From: [Clostridium] symbiosum ATCC 14940
GTDB lineage: Bacteria; Bacillota; Clostridia; Lachnospirales; Lachnospiraceae
Assembly (NCBI RefSeq): GCF_000466485.1
Contig: NZ_KE992926.1
Coordinates: 1 to 38,543, forward strand
Reading direction: 5' to 3'
DNA length: 38,543 bases
Shown here piece after piece: positions 8,230 to 16,517 of the stretch. Below the pieces are notes generated by a model, which saw nothing but the letters and a program-made list of their open reading frames with translations, was not told the DNA's origin and did no database searches. Both the position numbers and the translations under genes were made by a program. Positions within the stretch are counted from its first letter, which is position 1; every line of letters begins with the position of its first letter.

Positions 8230-9144
8230 ATGAAAAAGATCACATGGAAGAATAACACGGTTAAGAGAAACACATTTAAGAAGGGCGTATTAAAAAAGAA
8301 CCGGCTGGCGGCAGCAGGGGTTATATTGGCAATGGCGCTTCTGGCAGCCGGATGCGCAGGAGAAACAGGAGTACAAAAGGCAGAGGAGAGGGATGGGCAG
8401 ACGACTTTGAAAATAGGCGTTTGCGCCGGCCCGTACGGAGATATGTTCACAAAAGCAGTCGCTCCCTATCTGGAGGAGAAGGGATATAAGACGGAAATAG
8501 TGGAATTTACCGACTATGTCCAGCCCGATATGGCTCTGGCGGAGGGGGAAATCGATGCAAACCTGATGCAGCACCAGGCGTATCTGGATCAGTTTGCAAA
8601 AGATAACCAGGTGGATATAGTTTCCGTAATCAATGTGCCGACACTGGGAATGGGGATCTTTTCCGATACCCGCTCCGAGCTTTCTGAACTGAATGAAGGA
8701 GACCGGGTAGCGCTTCCGGCCGATGCGGTGAATCTGGCCAGGGCGCTGCGGTTTTTAAGAGACTGCGGCGTTATATCCATCAGCAATGACATTGACGAGA
8801 CGAAAGCGGGGACAGCCGATATCCTTGAAAACCCGAAAAAACTGGAATTTGTGACAATGGATGCAGCTCAGATTTCCAGAAGCCTGGACAGCGTGGCAAT
8901 CGGCCTGATTCCCGGCAATTATGCGATTGCAGCCGGAATGGATTACCGGAAAGCGCTGGCTGTGGAGCGTTTGCAGGAAGAAATGAAAAATGTGATTGCC
9001 GTCCGGGCGGATGAAAAAGAGGGTGAAGGCAGTATCGGCAGCCTGTTAAAGGAAGCGGTGGAGTCAGACGCATTCAGCCGGGCAATCACGGAGGACAGCT
9101 TTTATGACGGTTTCGACAGGCCGCAGTGGTGGGAGGAAAAATGA
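8230..9144 (+). CDS. metQ: MetQ/NlpA-family substrate-binding lipoprotein
   Basis: 304-residue extracytoplasmic binding protein of a methionine-type ABC importer. An unusually long, basic n-region (~25 residues, many Lys) precedes the hydrophobic core and lipobox LAAGC (Cys42). The mature domain starts with LKIGVCAGPYGDMF and contains DANLMQHQAYLDQFAK, hallmarks of the NlpA/MetQ family. GGAGGA at 8219-8224 sets the ATG at 8230. The stop overlaps the metN start (ATGA), so the genes are translationally coupled, in the order Q-N-I. The family carries L- or D-methionine, but relatives accept other sulfur compounds or dipeptides, so specificity is inferred. Confidence 0.88.
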   Translation: MKKITWKNNTVKRNTFKKGVLKKNRLAAAGVILAMALLAAGCAGETGVQKAEERDGQTTLKIGVCAGPYGDMFTKAVAPYLEEKGYKTEIVEFTDYVQPDMALAEGEIDANLMQHQAYLDQFAKDNQVDIVSVINVPTLGMGIFSDTRSELSELNEGDRVALPADAVNLARALRFLRDCGVISISNDIDETKAGTADILENPKKLEFVTMDAAQISRSLDSVAIGLIPGNYAIAAGMDYRKALAVERLQEEMKNVIAVRADEKEGEGSIGSLLKEAVESDAFSRAITEDSFYDGFDRPQWWEEK

Positions 9145-10184
9145 TAGAATTTGACCATGTATCCGTTACATTTCAAAACAGGGGAAAGAAATTTCATGCG
9201 GTGTCGGATGTCACCCTGACTGTGGAAACAGGAGAATTCTTCGGGATAGTCGGACCTTCCGGCGCTGGAAAAAGCACGCTTGTGCGCACCGTCAACCGGC
9301 TTCAGAGGACGGATTCGGGAAGCATAAGGATTGACGGCAGGGAGATTACAGGATTAAAGGGCCGGGCCCTCAGAGAGGAACGGCTGAAAATAGGGATGAT
9401 ATTTCAGCATTTTAATCTTATCATGAATGCCGATGTGGGCCGGAATATAGAATTTGCGCTTCTGGCTGCCGGGGTATCCGGCAGGAAGACAGAGGAAAGG
9501 ACAAAGGAACTGCTGGCCCTGGTGGGATTGTCCGAAAAGCTCCATGCCTACCCGGCGGAGCTTTCGGGTGGGCAGAAGCAGAGAGTGGCCATTGCCAGAG
9601 CGCTGGCCAACCGGCCGGAGATTTTGCTCTGTGATGAGGCAACCAGCGCCCTGGACCCGGAAAATACGGCTGAGGTGATTGAGGTCCTGAAGCGGATTAA
9701 GGAAACGTATCCTCTTACGATTCTATTTATCACGCACCAGATGGAGGTGGCCAGGCAGCTCTTTGACCGCATGGCTGTGATGGAGAACGGCAGGATCATA
9801 GAGGCCGGTGACACCTATGAGCTTTTTACCGCTCCGAAAGAAGAGGTTACAAAGCAGTTGGTCAGTAAATCCTTCGAACTGTCGGTTCCGGAAGAGCTGC
9901 TGACCGGGGAGCGGGAAATTTTTACCGTTTCCTATTCAGGGAAAGAGGCTTATGAACCGCTTCTTAACAATATGGCGAAACAGTTTCAGGTATCCGTCAG
10001 TATTCTGGGCGGAAAAATCGAATATATCTGCCGCCGCCCTTACGGCGTGATAGTTATATCGATGGAGGGAGAGAGGGAGGAGAAGGAAAAAGCGGCCGCC
10101 TATATGAGGCGGTATGCCAAGGTGGAAAAGCGCGCCGCCGTTTTGGAGGTCAGGAGGTATGGTTATGATACAGTCGGGATTTGA
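9141..10184 (+). CDS. metN: Methionine-type ABC transporter ATP-binding protein
   Basis: 347-residue cytoplasmic ATPase. Walker A is GPSGAGKS (~38-45), the signature is LSGGQKQR, Walker B ends LLCDEATSALDPE, and the switch His is in FITHQM. The C-terminal ~75 residues, with FTVSYSGKEAYEPLL and SVSILGGKIEYI, form the NIL/ACT-like domain that senses methionine and inhibits transport in MetN homologues. ATG 9141 is preceded by GGGAGGAAA (9131-9139) and overlaps the metQ stop by four bases. The gene overlaps metI by 20 bases. Confidence 0.92.
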   Translation: MIEFDHVSVTFQNRGKKFHAVSDVTLTVETGEFFGIVGPSGAGKSTLVRTVNRLQRTDSGSIRIDGREITGLKGRALREERLKIGMIFQHFNLIMNADVGRNIEFALLAAGVSGRKTEERTKELLALVGLSEKLHAYPAELSGGQKQRVAIARALANRPEILLCDEATSALDPENTAEVIEVLKRIKETYPLTILFITHQMEVARQLFDRMAVMENGRIIEAGDTYELFTAPKEEVTKQLVSKSFELSVPEELLTGEREIFTVSYSGKEAYEPLLNNMAKQFQVSVSILGGKIEYICRRPYGVIVISMEGEREEKEKAAAYMRRYAKVEKRAAVLEVRRYGYDTVGI

Positions 10185-10830
10185 GATATTGGGCAGGGAG
10201 TTTCCCAAAGCGCTGATTGAAACTCTGCAGATGATGGCGATTTCCATGGCCGTCTCGGCCGTGTTCGGACTCCTGCTTGGGTTTGTCCTGTTTCTGACTT
10301 CCAGTCCGCTTTTTTTCAGAAACAGGTTTGTTAATGCCGTATCGGGAGCCGTCGTCAATGTAATCCGGTCGATCCCCTTTGTGATACTGATGGTATTCTG
10401 TCTGCCCCTTGCGAAGGCGCTGGTCGGAACAAAAATCGGACCGCTGGCAGCGTCCGTACCTCTTTCGATAGCTGCAGTTGCTTTTCAGGCAAGGCTGGTG
10501 GAAGGTGCATTGAGGGAGGTGGATCAGGGGGTCCTGGAAGCCGCGGCAGGCTCCGGCGCCGGATTTTGGCTGATTGTCCGCCGCGTGCTACTGACGGAAG
10601 CGGCGCCTGGCCTGGTCAGGGCTGTTACCGTGACATTTGTCAGCCTGATTAGTTACTCTGCAATGGCAGGTCTGGTCGGAGGCGGAGGCATCGGCAATCT
10701 GGCAATCCAGTATGGTTACTACCGTTTTGAAACAGGGGTAATGGTGCTTACGGTTCTGGTACTGATTGCAGCCGTCCAGCTCGGGCAGGCTTTCGGCGAC
10801 CGGCTGGCTGCAGCGCTTGACCGGCGTTAA
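10165..10830 (+). CDS. metI: Methionine-type ABC transporter permease
   Basis: 221-residue inner-membrane permease with about five hydrophobic segments and the EAA-type coupling loop EVDQGVLEAAAGSGAGFW. LISYSAMAGLVGGGGIGNLAIQYGY near the C-terminus is split here for description: the conserved pieces are SYSAMAG and GGGGIGNLA, typical of MetI. Two ATGs lie close together (10159, 10165); AGGAGG at 10152-10157 is correctly spaced only for 10165. It completes the Q-N-I importer, whose partner ATPase overlaps its start. Confidence 0.9.
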   Translation: MIQSGFEILGREFPKALIETLQMMAISMAVSAVFGLLLGFVLFLTSSPLFFRNRFVNAVSGAVVNVIRSIPFVILMVFCLPLAKALVGTKIGPLAASVPLSIAAVAFQARLVEGALREVDQGVLEAAAGSGAGFWLIVRRVLLTEAAPGLVRAVTVTFVSLISYSAMAGLVGGGGIGNLAIQYGYYRFETGVMVLTVLVLIAAVQLGQAFGDRLAAALDRR

Positions 10831-10881
10831 GGACTGAACCGGCCTTTGGCCGCAGCGACGGACAGAGAGAGGGAGATAGAT

Positions 10882-12333
10882 ATGAGAATGAATGATAAAC
10901 TCAGCATTGGAACAGGCAGAGATAGGGAGGCCGCCCCGGACATACGTACGGAGGTCCGGACGGATACAATCAGGGCGTATTTGAAAAAGAAGCTGAGAAG
11001 CGATCAGATTTTATCAGATAAAATAGATGGGAAATATTTGAGCGACGCCATGGGCAGAAGGAAGGGCGCAGCAGCTCTCGTCGTATTTCCGGAGTCGGCC
11101 GCGGAGGTTAGTTTTATTATGCGTTCTGCATGGGAGAATGAACTGCCGGTCACACCGCGGGGAGCAGGAACAAACCTGACCGGAGCCACGGTGCCGGACG
11201 GCGGCATTGTCCTTGACCTGTCCAGAATGAACCGCATTCTGGAGTTTGATCCGGATACATTTACCGCGACCGTGGAGCCAGGGGTTTTGCTGGCCGATTT
11301 TCAGAGTTATGTGGAGGAAAAAGGATATTTTTATCCCCCGGATCCGGGAGAGAAGCAGTCCACAATAGGAGGAAATATCAGTACTAATGCCGGAGGAATG
11401 CGGGCGGTAAAATACGGAGTGACCAGAGATTACGTGATGGGGCTGGAACTTGTGAAGGCGGACGGCACTGTGATTACGGTGGGCAGCAGAAACAGAAAGG
11501 ACAGCTCGGGACTGAACCTCACAAATCTGTTAATCGGTTCCGAGGGGACGCTGGCGGTTATTACAAAATGTATACTGCGGCTGCTTCCAAAGCCGGAGTA
11601 TTCCGTTTCAGCCCTGGTTCCCTTTCGGACGCTGAGAGAGGGGATCGCAAGTGTGCATACCCTGTCAGCCTCCGGGACGGCGCCTACGGCGGTTGAGTTT
11701 GTGGAAAAGGATGTGGTAAGGCTCGGAGAGGAGTTTATCGGGGAGAAGTTTCCGCCCTGTGACGCAGCCTGTTACCTGATTCTGACCTTTGACGGGAGCC
11801 GGACGGGGGTGGAAGAGGACCTTAAAAAGGCTGAAACAGTACTGCGCCGGTCTGGCGCGTCCGGTTTTCTGGTTCTGGATGAAGCGGAGCTTGCAAAGCG
11901 TGTCTGGAAAATCCGCGGGGCTCTGGTAAAGGCCGTGGAGGCAGTCAGCATCCAGGAGCCGGTGGATGTAGTCGTGCCGATCGACCGGATTGAAGAATTT
12001 GTAACCTTCTGCTCTGGACTGCAGAAGGAGACGGGAATCGGGATGGTAAGCTTCGGTCATGCCGGGGACGGGAACGTCCATCTCTGTGTAGTCAGGGGGG
12101 ATATCCCACAGGAAAGATGGGAAACAGAGCTTTCTGCCGTCCTGGCGCGCATCTACAGCAAAGCAGAAGAACTGGGAGGACTTATATCGGGGGAGCATGG
12201 GATCGGGCTGGCAAAAAAGCGGTATTTTGAACATGCCTCGTCGCCGGAGGTGCTGGAATTGATGAGAATGATTAAACAATCCTTTGACGGGAAGGGCATA
12301 CTGAATCCGGGGAAAAGCTACCTTGAATCATAG
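10882..12333 (+). CDS. FAD-linked 2-hydroxyacid dehydrogenase (GlcD-like)
   Basis: 483-residue FAD enzyme of the VAO/GlcD family (glycolate oxidase subunit D, D-lactate dehydrogenase, D-2-hydroxyacid dehydrogenases). The FAD domain has PRGAGTNLTGA (~92-102) and GGNISTNAGGMRAVKYG (~170-186). The C-terminal domain has the metal/substrate-side motifs HAGDGNVHL and SGEHGIGLAKK. ATG 10882 has GGGAG seven bases upstream; translation from 10846 would give a poorly conserved extension. It starts 51 bases after metI on the same strand, so it may be co-transcribed. Oxidation of a 2-hydroxyacid to the 2-keto acid is the family reaction; lactate, glycolate or a methionine hydroxy analogue are all possible substrates. 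Confidence 0.85.
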   Translation: MRMNDKLSIGTGRDREAAPDIRTEVRTDTIRAYLKKKLRSDQILSDKIDGKYLSDAMGRRKGAAALVVFPESAAEVSFIMRSAWENELPVTPRGAGTNLTGATVPDGGIVLDLSRMNRILEFDPDTFTATVEPGVLLADFQSYVEEKGYFYPPDPGEKQSTIGGNISTNAGGMRAVKYGVTRDYVMGLELVKADGTVITVGSRNRKDSSGLNLTNLLIGSEGTLAVITKCILRLLPKPEYSVSALVPFRTLREGIASVHTLSASGTAPTAVEFVEKDVVRLGEEFIGEKFPPCDAACYLILTFDGSRTGVEEDLKKAETVLRRSGASGFLVLDEAELAKRVWKIRGALVKAVEAVSIQEPVDVVVPIDRIEEFVTFCSGLQKETGIGMVSFGHAGDGNVHLCVVRGDIPQERWETELSAVLARIYSKAEELGGLISGEHGIGLAKKRYFEHASSPEVLELMRMIKQSFDGKGILNPGKSYLES

Positions 12334-12350
12334 CGTGTCTGAAAGAGCGC

Positions 12351-12380
12351 TTGTAAAACAGGCGCCGGGCATTATATAAT
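12351..12380 (+). promoter_or_regulatory. Promoter for the second LysR gene
   Basis: TTGTAA (12351-12356) and TATAAT (12375-12380) are separated by 18 bases, 39 bases before the LysR start codon. Confidence 0.55.
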
Positions 12381-12418
12381 TGGGAGAGAAAAAATCCGCA
12401 GAAAGGATCGTACCCGGT

Positions 12419-13327
12419 ATGACATTACAGCAGCTTAAATATATAGTGGCAGTTGCGGAGCAGAAATCCATGCGCCGCGCTGCCGATGCCCTGTATCTCT
12501 CACAGCCCAGCCTCTCCAATTCCGTCAGGGAGCTGGAGGGGGAGATAGGCCTTACCCTGTTCCGCCGTTCCAACAGGGGGATTGAACTTACGGCTGAGGG
12601 GGAAGAGTTCCTGAGCTATGCAAGACAAATTCTGGAACAGTACCGTCTTATGGAAGCGCGGTATATAGAGCGGAAAGCTTTTAAAAAGAAATTCAGCGTC
12701 TCCATGCAGCACTATACCTTTGCAGTGGAGGCGTTTATCCGGCTTGCCGGGAAATTCGGCATGGACGAGTACGAATTTGCCGTCCACGAGACGAAAACGT
12801 TTGAAGTAGTGGACAATGTGAAACGCCAGAAAAGTGAGCTGGGGATTATTTACCTAAACGATTTTAACAGAAAAGCCCTGGAAAAAGTGCTGAAAGACAA
12901 TGAACTGGAGTTCCATGAGATGTTTACCTGCGGCATTTTTGTCTATCTGTGGAAAAACCATCCCCTTGCCGGCAGGACGGAAATATATTTCGAGGAACTG
13001 GAGGAATATCCCTGCCTCTCCTTTGAACAGGGGGAACAGAATTCATTCTATTTTGCCGAGGAAGTATTCAGCACCCGGGAATATAAGCGGATCATCAAGG
13101 CGGATGATCGGGCCACGCTCCTGAATCTGATGGTTGGGCTGAACGGCTATACACTCTGCTCCGGTATTATCTGCCGGGAACTGAACGGTAATGAATATAC
13201 GGCCGTACCATTAAGGACAGAGGATGTGATGCATATAGGATATATTAAAAAGAAAAAAATACCGATCAGTTATATTGGTGAGATGTATATCAGGGAACTC
13301 GAGGAGTACCGGAAGGATATCCTGTAA
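12419..13327 (+). CDS. LysR-family transcriptional regulator
   Basis: 302-residue LysR-type regulator. The helix-turn-helix is at residues ~15-40 (KSMRRAADALYLSQPSLS). The effector domain from ~90 on is a divergent one. The first in-frame ATG with a possible ribosome site is 12419 (GAAAGGA upstream, a slightly long spacing); the open frame from 12380 runs through the -10 box and is rejected. It lies between the GlcD-like gene and an NSS transporter, all on the plus strand. With 229 bases of intergenic repeat before the transporter, which neighbour it controls cannot be told from the sequence. Confidence 0.85.
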   Translation: MTLQQLKYIVAVAEQKSMRRAADALYLSQPSLSNSVRELEGEIGLTLFRRSNRGIELTAEGEEFLSYARQILEQYRLMEARYIERKAFKKKFSVSMQHYTFAVEAFIRLAGKFGMDEYEFAVHETKTFEVVDNVKRQKSELGIIYLNDFNRKALEKVLKDNELEFHEMFTCGIFVYLWKNHPLAGRTEIYFEELEEYPCLSFEQGEQNSFYFAEEVFSTREYKRIIKADDRATLLNLMVGLNGYTLCSGIICRELNGNEYTAVPLRTEDVMHIGYIKKKKIPISYIGEMYIRELEEYRKDIL

Positions 13328-13350
13328 AACACCGGGGACCAGTTAAGCAG

Positions 13351-13380
13351 ATGAGGACGCCGCCGGTACAGCGGACGGGG
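13351..13380. repeat. GAGGACGCCGCCG module, copy 1
   Basis: ATGAGGACGCCGCCGG...CGGACGGGG matches the module at 38040-38071 (same first 15 bases after the R, and the same CGGACGGGG end). GCCG and CGGAC can pair, giving a GC-rich hairpin. Confidence 0.5.
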
Positions 13381-13451
13381 TTGGGTTGGGTATTATTTCT
13401 GCGGAAGTAAAACCTTGTCTTTTATTGAAATATATAGTAAACTAGCTAGAG

Positions 13452-13525
13452 TATGTCTTAAAATTCGTCATCTGCACGCCTCGCTTCGCGGCATATTTGA
13501 CGGAAAGCGATTTTCAGACACGCTA
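13452..13525. repeat. Imperfect inverted repeat before the NSS gene
   Basis: TATGTCTTAAAATTCG (from about 13452) is roughly complementary to CGATTTTCAGACAC (13509-13522), enclosing a GC-rich mini-hairpin (GCCTCGCTTCGCGGC, about 13478-13492). The element occupies most of the 229-base gap before the symporter gene and is probably a leader hairpin or a mobile hairpin repeat. No protein is supported here. Confidence 0.35.
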
Positions 13526-13556
13526 GGGATATGTATATTTATAAAGGAGAATGGTA

Positions 13557-14927
13557 ATGGGCAGAGAGAAATTTTCATCACGTCTTGGTTTTATTCTGAT
13601 TTCCGCAGGCTGTGCCATCGGTCTTGGAAATGTCTGGCGGTTCCCGTACATAGTTGGACAGTACGGCGGAGCAGCCTTTGTTCTGATTTATGCAGTCTTC
13701 CTTGTGCTTTTGGGACTTCCGATTATCGTTATGGAATTTGCGGTGGGAAGAGCCAGCCAGAAGAGCGCGGCGCTTTCATTCGACGTATTGGAGCCGAAGG
13801 GAAGCAAATGGCATTTTGAGAAGTGGTTTGCAATGGCAGGCAACTACATTCTGATGATGTTTTATACAACGGTAGCAGGATGGCTGTTCCTGTACTTTGT
13901 CAAAATGGCGGCAGGTGATTTTGCCGGCCTGGATGCGGACGGAGTGGCGGGAGAGTTTAATGCGATGCTGTCCAATCCTTCATTGATGATCGGTTTCATG
14001 GTTCTCTGTGTCGTATTCTGCTTTTCCGTCTGTGCGATGGGACTTCAGGGCGGCGTTGAGAAAATAACAAAGCTGATGATGGTCAGCCTTCTGGTGTTAA
14101 TGGTTGTGCTGGCAATTAACTCCGTACGGATGGAGGGAAGCCGTCCGGGCCTTGAATTCTATTTAAAACCTGATTTTAACAAGATAAAAGAGACTGGAAT
14201 CGGAGAGGTGGTGTTTGCCGCCCTGGGGCAGTCCTTCTTTACGCTGAGCATCGGGATCGGAGCCCTTGCAATCTTCGGCAGTTATATCGGCAAAGAGAGA
14301 AGACTGACGGGCGAAGCCATCAATGTTACAATTCTTGACACCTTTGTGGCTTTTATGGCTGGCCTGATCATTTTTCCGGCCTGCTTCGCTTATAATATTG
14401 AACCGGGACAGGGACCGAGCCTGATATTTATCACGCTTCCCAATGTGTTTAATAATATGCCAGGCGGAAGATTCTGGGGAACCCTGTTCTTCCTGTTTAT
14501 GTCGTTTGCGGCGGCGTCTACGGTGATTGCCGTATTCCAGAATATCGTTTCCTTTGCAACGGATCTCACGGGCTGCAGCGTGAAAAAGGCGGTTGTTGTA
14601 AATATGATAGCCGTAACCCTTTTATCCCTTCCCTGTGTTCTGGGATTCAATGTCTGGAGTAATGTGACACCTTTCGGACCGGGCTCTACGATCCTTGACC
14701 TGGAAGACTTTATAGTCAGCAACAATCTGCTTCCCCTGGGAAGCCTCGTTTACCTGCTGTTTTGTACAAGCCGTTATGGCTGGGGCTTTAAGAATTTCCT
14801 TGGAGAGGCCAATGAAGGAAAGGGCATCAAATTCCCGGTATGGGCCAGGGTTTATGTATCCTATATCATTCCGGTCGTTGTGCTTTATATCTTCGTACAG
14901 GGCTACTGGTCTAAATTCTTTGCATAA
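13557..14927 (+). CDS. Neurotransmitter:sodium symporter (NSS) family transporter
   Basis: 456-residue membrane protein of the LeuT-fold NSS/SNF family, which takes up amino acids or amines with Na+. The N-terminal signature is clear: SSRLGFILISAGCAIGLGN then VWRFPYIVGQYGG (residues ~6-36), with unwound TM1 glycine/alanine residues that bind Na+ and substrate. About 11-12 hydrophobic segments follow. Of two close ATGs (13551, 13557), AAGGAG at 13544-13549 fits only 13557. The gene ends at a strong terminator, so it is the last in its unit. Bacterial relatives transport Leu, Trp or Tyr; the substrate is unassigned. Confidence 0.9.
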   Translation: MGREKFSSRLGFILISAGCAIGLGNVWRFPYIVGQYGGAAFVLIYAVFLVLLGLPIIVMEFAVGRASQKSAALSFDVLEPKGSKWHFEKWFAMAGNYILMMFYTTVAGWLFLYFVKMAAGDFAGLDADGVAGEFNAMLSNPSLMIGFMVLCVVFCFSVCAMGLQGGVEKITKLMMVSLLVLMVVLAINSVRMEGSRPGLEFYLKPDFNKIKETGIGEVVFAALGQSFFTLSIGIGALAIFGSYIGKERRLTGEAINVTILDTFVAFMAGLIIFPACFAYNIEPGQGPSLIFITLPNVFNNMPGGRFWGTLFFLFMSFAAASTVIAVFQNIVSFATDLTGCSVKKAVVVNMIAVTLLSLPCVLGFNVWSNVTPFGPGSTILDLEDFIVSNNLLPLGSLVYLLFCTSRYGWGFKNFLGEANEGKGIKFPVWARVYVSYIIPVVVLYIFVQGYWSKFFA

Positions 14928-14954
14928 ATAATTAATTCAATAGTATAAATTACC

Positions 14955-14995
14955 GACAAGAGGAAAAAGCTTCTGCTTTCCTCTTGTCTTTTTTT
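14955..14995 (+). terminator. Rho-independent terminator after the NSS gene
   Basis: GACAAGAGGAAA (14955-14966) and TTTCCTCTTGTC (14977-14988) form a 12-bp perfect stem with a 10-base loop, followed by seven T residues. Confidence 0.95.
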
Positions 14996-15041
14996 GATGG
15001 TGGTGACCTGTGCGCGGAGCATACAGATATCTGCAGATATC
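14996..15041 (+). repeat. GACCTG hairpin repeat, copy 1, plus 16-bp palindrome
   Basis: GATGGTGGTGACCTGTGCGCGGAGC begins immediately after the terminator and matches copies at 31095, 34690 and 36767. Its 3' arm is degenerate (15019-15028). It is followed by a perfect 16-bp palindrome, GATATCTGCAGATATC (15026-15041). Confidence 0.6.
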
Positions 15042-15176
15042 GTTGTTGGAAGAGAATTCCGGATCTATCACGGTAGTTGTACAGGCTGAAGATGCGGCTA
15101 ATAGTCAGATGTCGTGTGCTTTGTTGAACTATTAAATAAATATTATCGATAATCATCAAAATACACAGAAAATATC

Positions 15177-15205
15177 TTGACAAATCCGATACACGGTGAT
15201 ATAAA
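15177..15205 (+). promoter_or_regulatory. Promoter of the PatB-like C-S lyase gene
   Basis: TTGACA (15177-15182), a 17-base spacer and TATAAA (15200-15205). The ~95-base leader contains a 12-bp direct repeat, TAAATATAAAAG, at 15247-15258 and 15263-15274 (16-bp period), which could be an operator. No T-box or S-box core is seen. Confidence 0.65.
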
Positions 15206-15305
15206 ATAGATAAAATTAAAGTTTAGCACATTAACTATAAAGAAGCTAAATATAAAAGAGTATAAATATAAAAGCAGATAAATAATCAAAGACGGAGGGA
15301 AGAGA

Positions 15306-16463
15306 ATGTATAATTTTGATGTGCTTTTAGAACGCAGACATACGGACAGTACAAAGTGGGATGCAATGGAGCGCGACTACGGCCGGGATGATCTGATGCC
15401 GTTCTGGGTGGCGGATGCCGATTTTCCGGTGCTGCCGGAGATTAACCAGGCGCTTCAGGAACGTTCCGGCGAGGGGATGACGTTCGGATATACATTTGCA
15501 GGGGAGAGGTATTACAACAGTATTATTGCCTGGAACCGGGAACGCCATGGGCTGGAGCTTGAAAAGGAATTTCTGATTCCGGCGCCGGGAGTGATTACGG
15601 CTTTATCGGTGGTCCTGCTGTCGGTTGCAGAGAAGGGAAATAAAATCCTGGTAAATCCTCCTGTCTATTCGCCGTTTTTTACCGTAGTGAAAGGTCTTGG
15701 ATATGAGCTGTTCGAGTCGCCGCTTTTGTATAACGGCGAATCCTATGAGCTGGATTTTGAAGATATCGAAAAGAAATTTAAAGAGGGAGTCAGTATTTAC
15801 ATATTATGCAGCCCCCATAATCCTGTGGGCAGAGTCTGGAAGGAAGAGGAACTGAAGCGGCTTTCGTCCCTTTGCAAACAGTACGGGGTGCTGATTATCT
15901 CCGATGAGATCCATTACGATATTGTATACCCGGGTCATCGCCACCTCTCGATTTTAAATGTAGATGAGGATGCGGTGATGATCACGGCTCCCAGTAAAAC
16001 GTTCAATATTGCCGGGCTGAAATCTTCAATTATTATTATCAAAAACAGGGAGCTGCGTGAAAAGGTAGGTAATTTTGCAGCCAGTATGCACTTATATATC
16101 AATCTTTTCGCTTACCGCGCCACGGAAATGGCCTATGAAAAAGGAGGCCCGTGGGTTGATGAGATGATGGCCTATCTGGAAGAGAACGCACGCTTTGTGG
16201 TCGGTTATATTACAAAATATCTGCCGAAAGTCAAAGTGGCCATGCCGGAAAGCACATATCTGATGTGGATGGATTTTTCGGGCTGCCGGTTTACGCAGGA
16301 AGAGCTGTTCCTGAAAATGAGGGATGAGGCCAAGGTGGCTTTAAATTTCGGCGCAGAGTATGGAAGCGGTTATGAGCAGTTTGTCCGCCTGAATATCGCA
16401 TGCCCCCGCCGATATCTGGAAGAGGGGATGGAGCATATTAGAAATTCACTGGCTAATAAATGA
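15306..16463 (+). CDS. MalY/PatB-family PLP-dependent cystathionine beta-lyase (C-S lyase)
   Basis: 385-residue fold-type I PLP enzyme. Diagnostic residues are the family start MPFWVADADFPV (~31-42), SPHNPVGR (Asn172 near the cofactor), SDEIHYDI (Asp200) and SKTFNIAGLK with the Schiff-base Lys231. MalY/PatB enzymes cleave the C-S bond of cystathionine or other cysteine conjugates to pyruvate, ammonia and a thiol. GGAGGG (15294-15299) fixes the ATG. It has its own promoter and is followed 54 bases later by an ornithine-cyclodeaminase-like gene, so the two are likely co-transcribed. The physiological substrate (cystathionine versus an imported S-conjugate) cannot be read from the sequence. Confidence 0.9.
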   Translation: MYNFDVLLERRHTDSTKWDAMERDYGRDDLMPFWVADADFPVLPEINQALQERSGEGMTFGYTFAGERYYNSIIAWNRERHGLELEKEFLIPAPGVITALSVVLLSVAEKGNKILVNPPVYSPFFTVVKGLGYELFESPLLYNGESYELDFEDIEKKFKEGVSIYILCSPHNPVGRVWKEEELKRLSSLCKQYGVLIISDEIHYDIVYPGHRHLSILNVDEDAVMITAPSKTFNIAGLKSSIIIIKNRELREKVGNFAASMHLYINLFAYRATEMAYEKGGPWVDEMMAYLEENARFVVGYITKYLPKVKVAMPESTYLMWMDFSGCRFTQEELFLKMRDEAKVALNFGAEYGSGYEQFVRLNIACPRRYLEEGMEHIRNSLANK

Positions 16464-16517
16464 AAATGACGGCAAAACAGGAGAGAATGCAGGAATTTAA
16501 AGAATGGAGGAGGTCTT

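Noticed and set aside
13415-13819. A short open frame overlapping the start of the NSS gene
   Set aside because: It is out of frame with the symporter, and begins within the repeat region.
14996-15041. A CRISPR repeat
   Set aside because: The GACCTG repeats are dispersed singly over 20 kb, not arrayed with spacers, and no cas genes are present.
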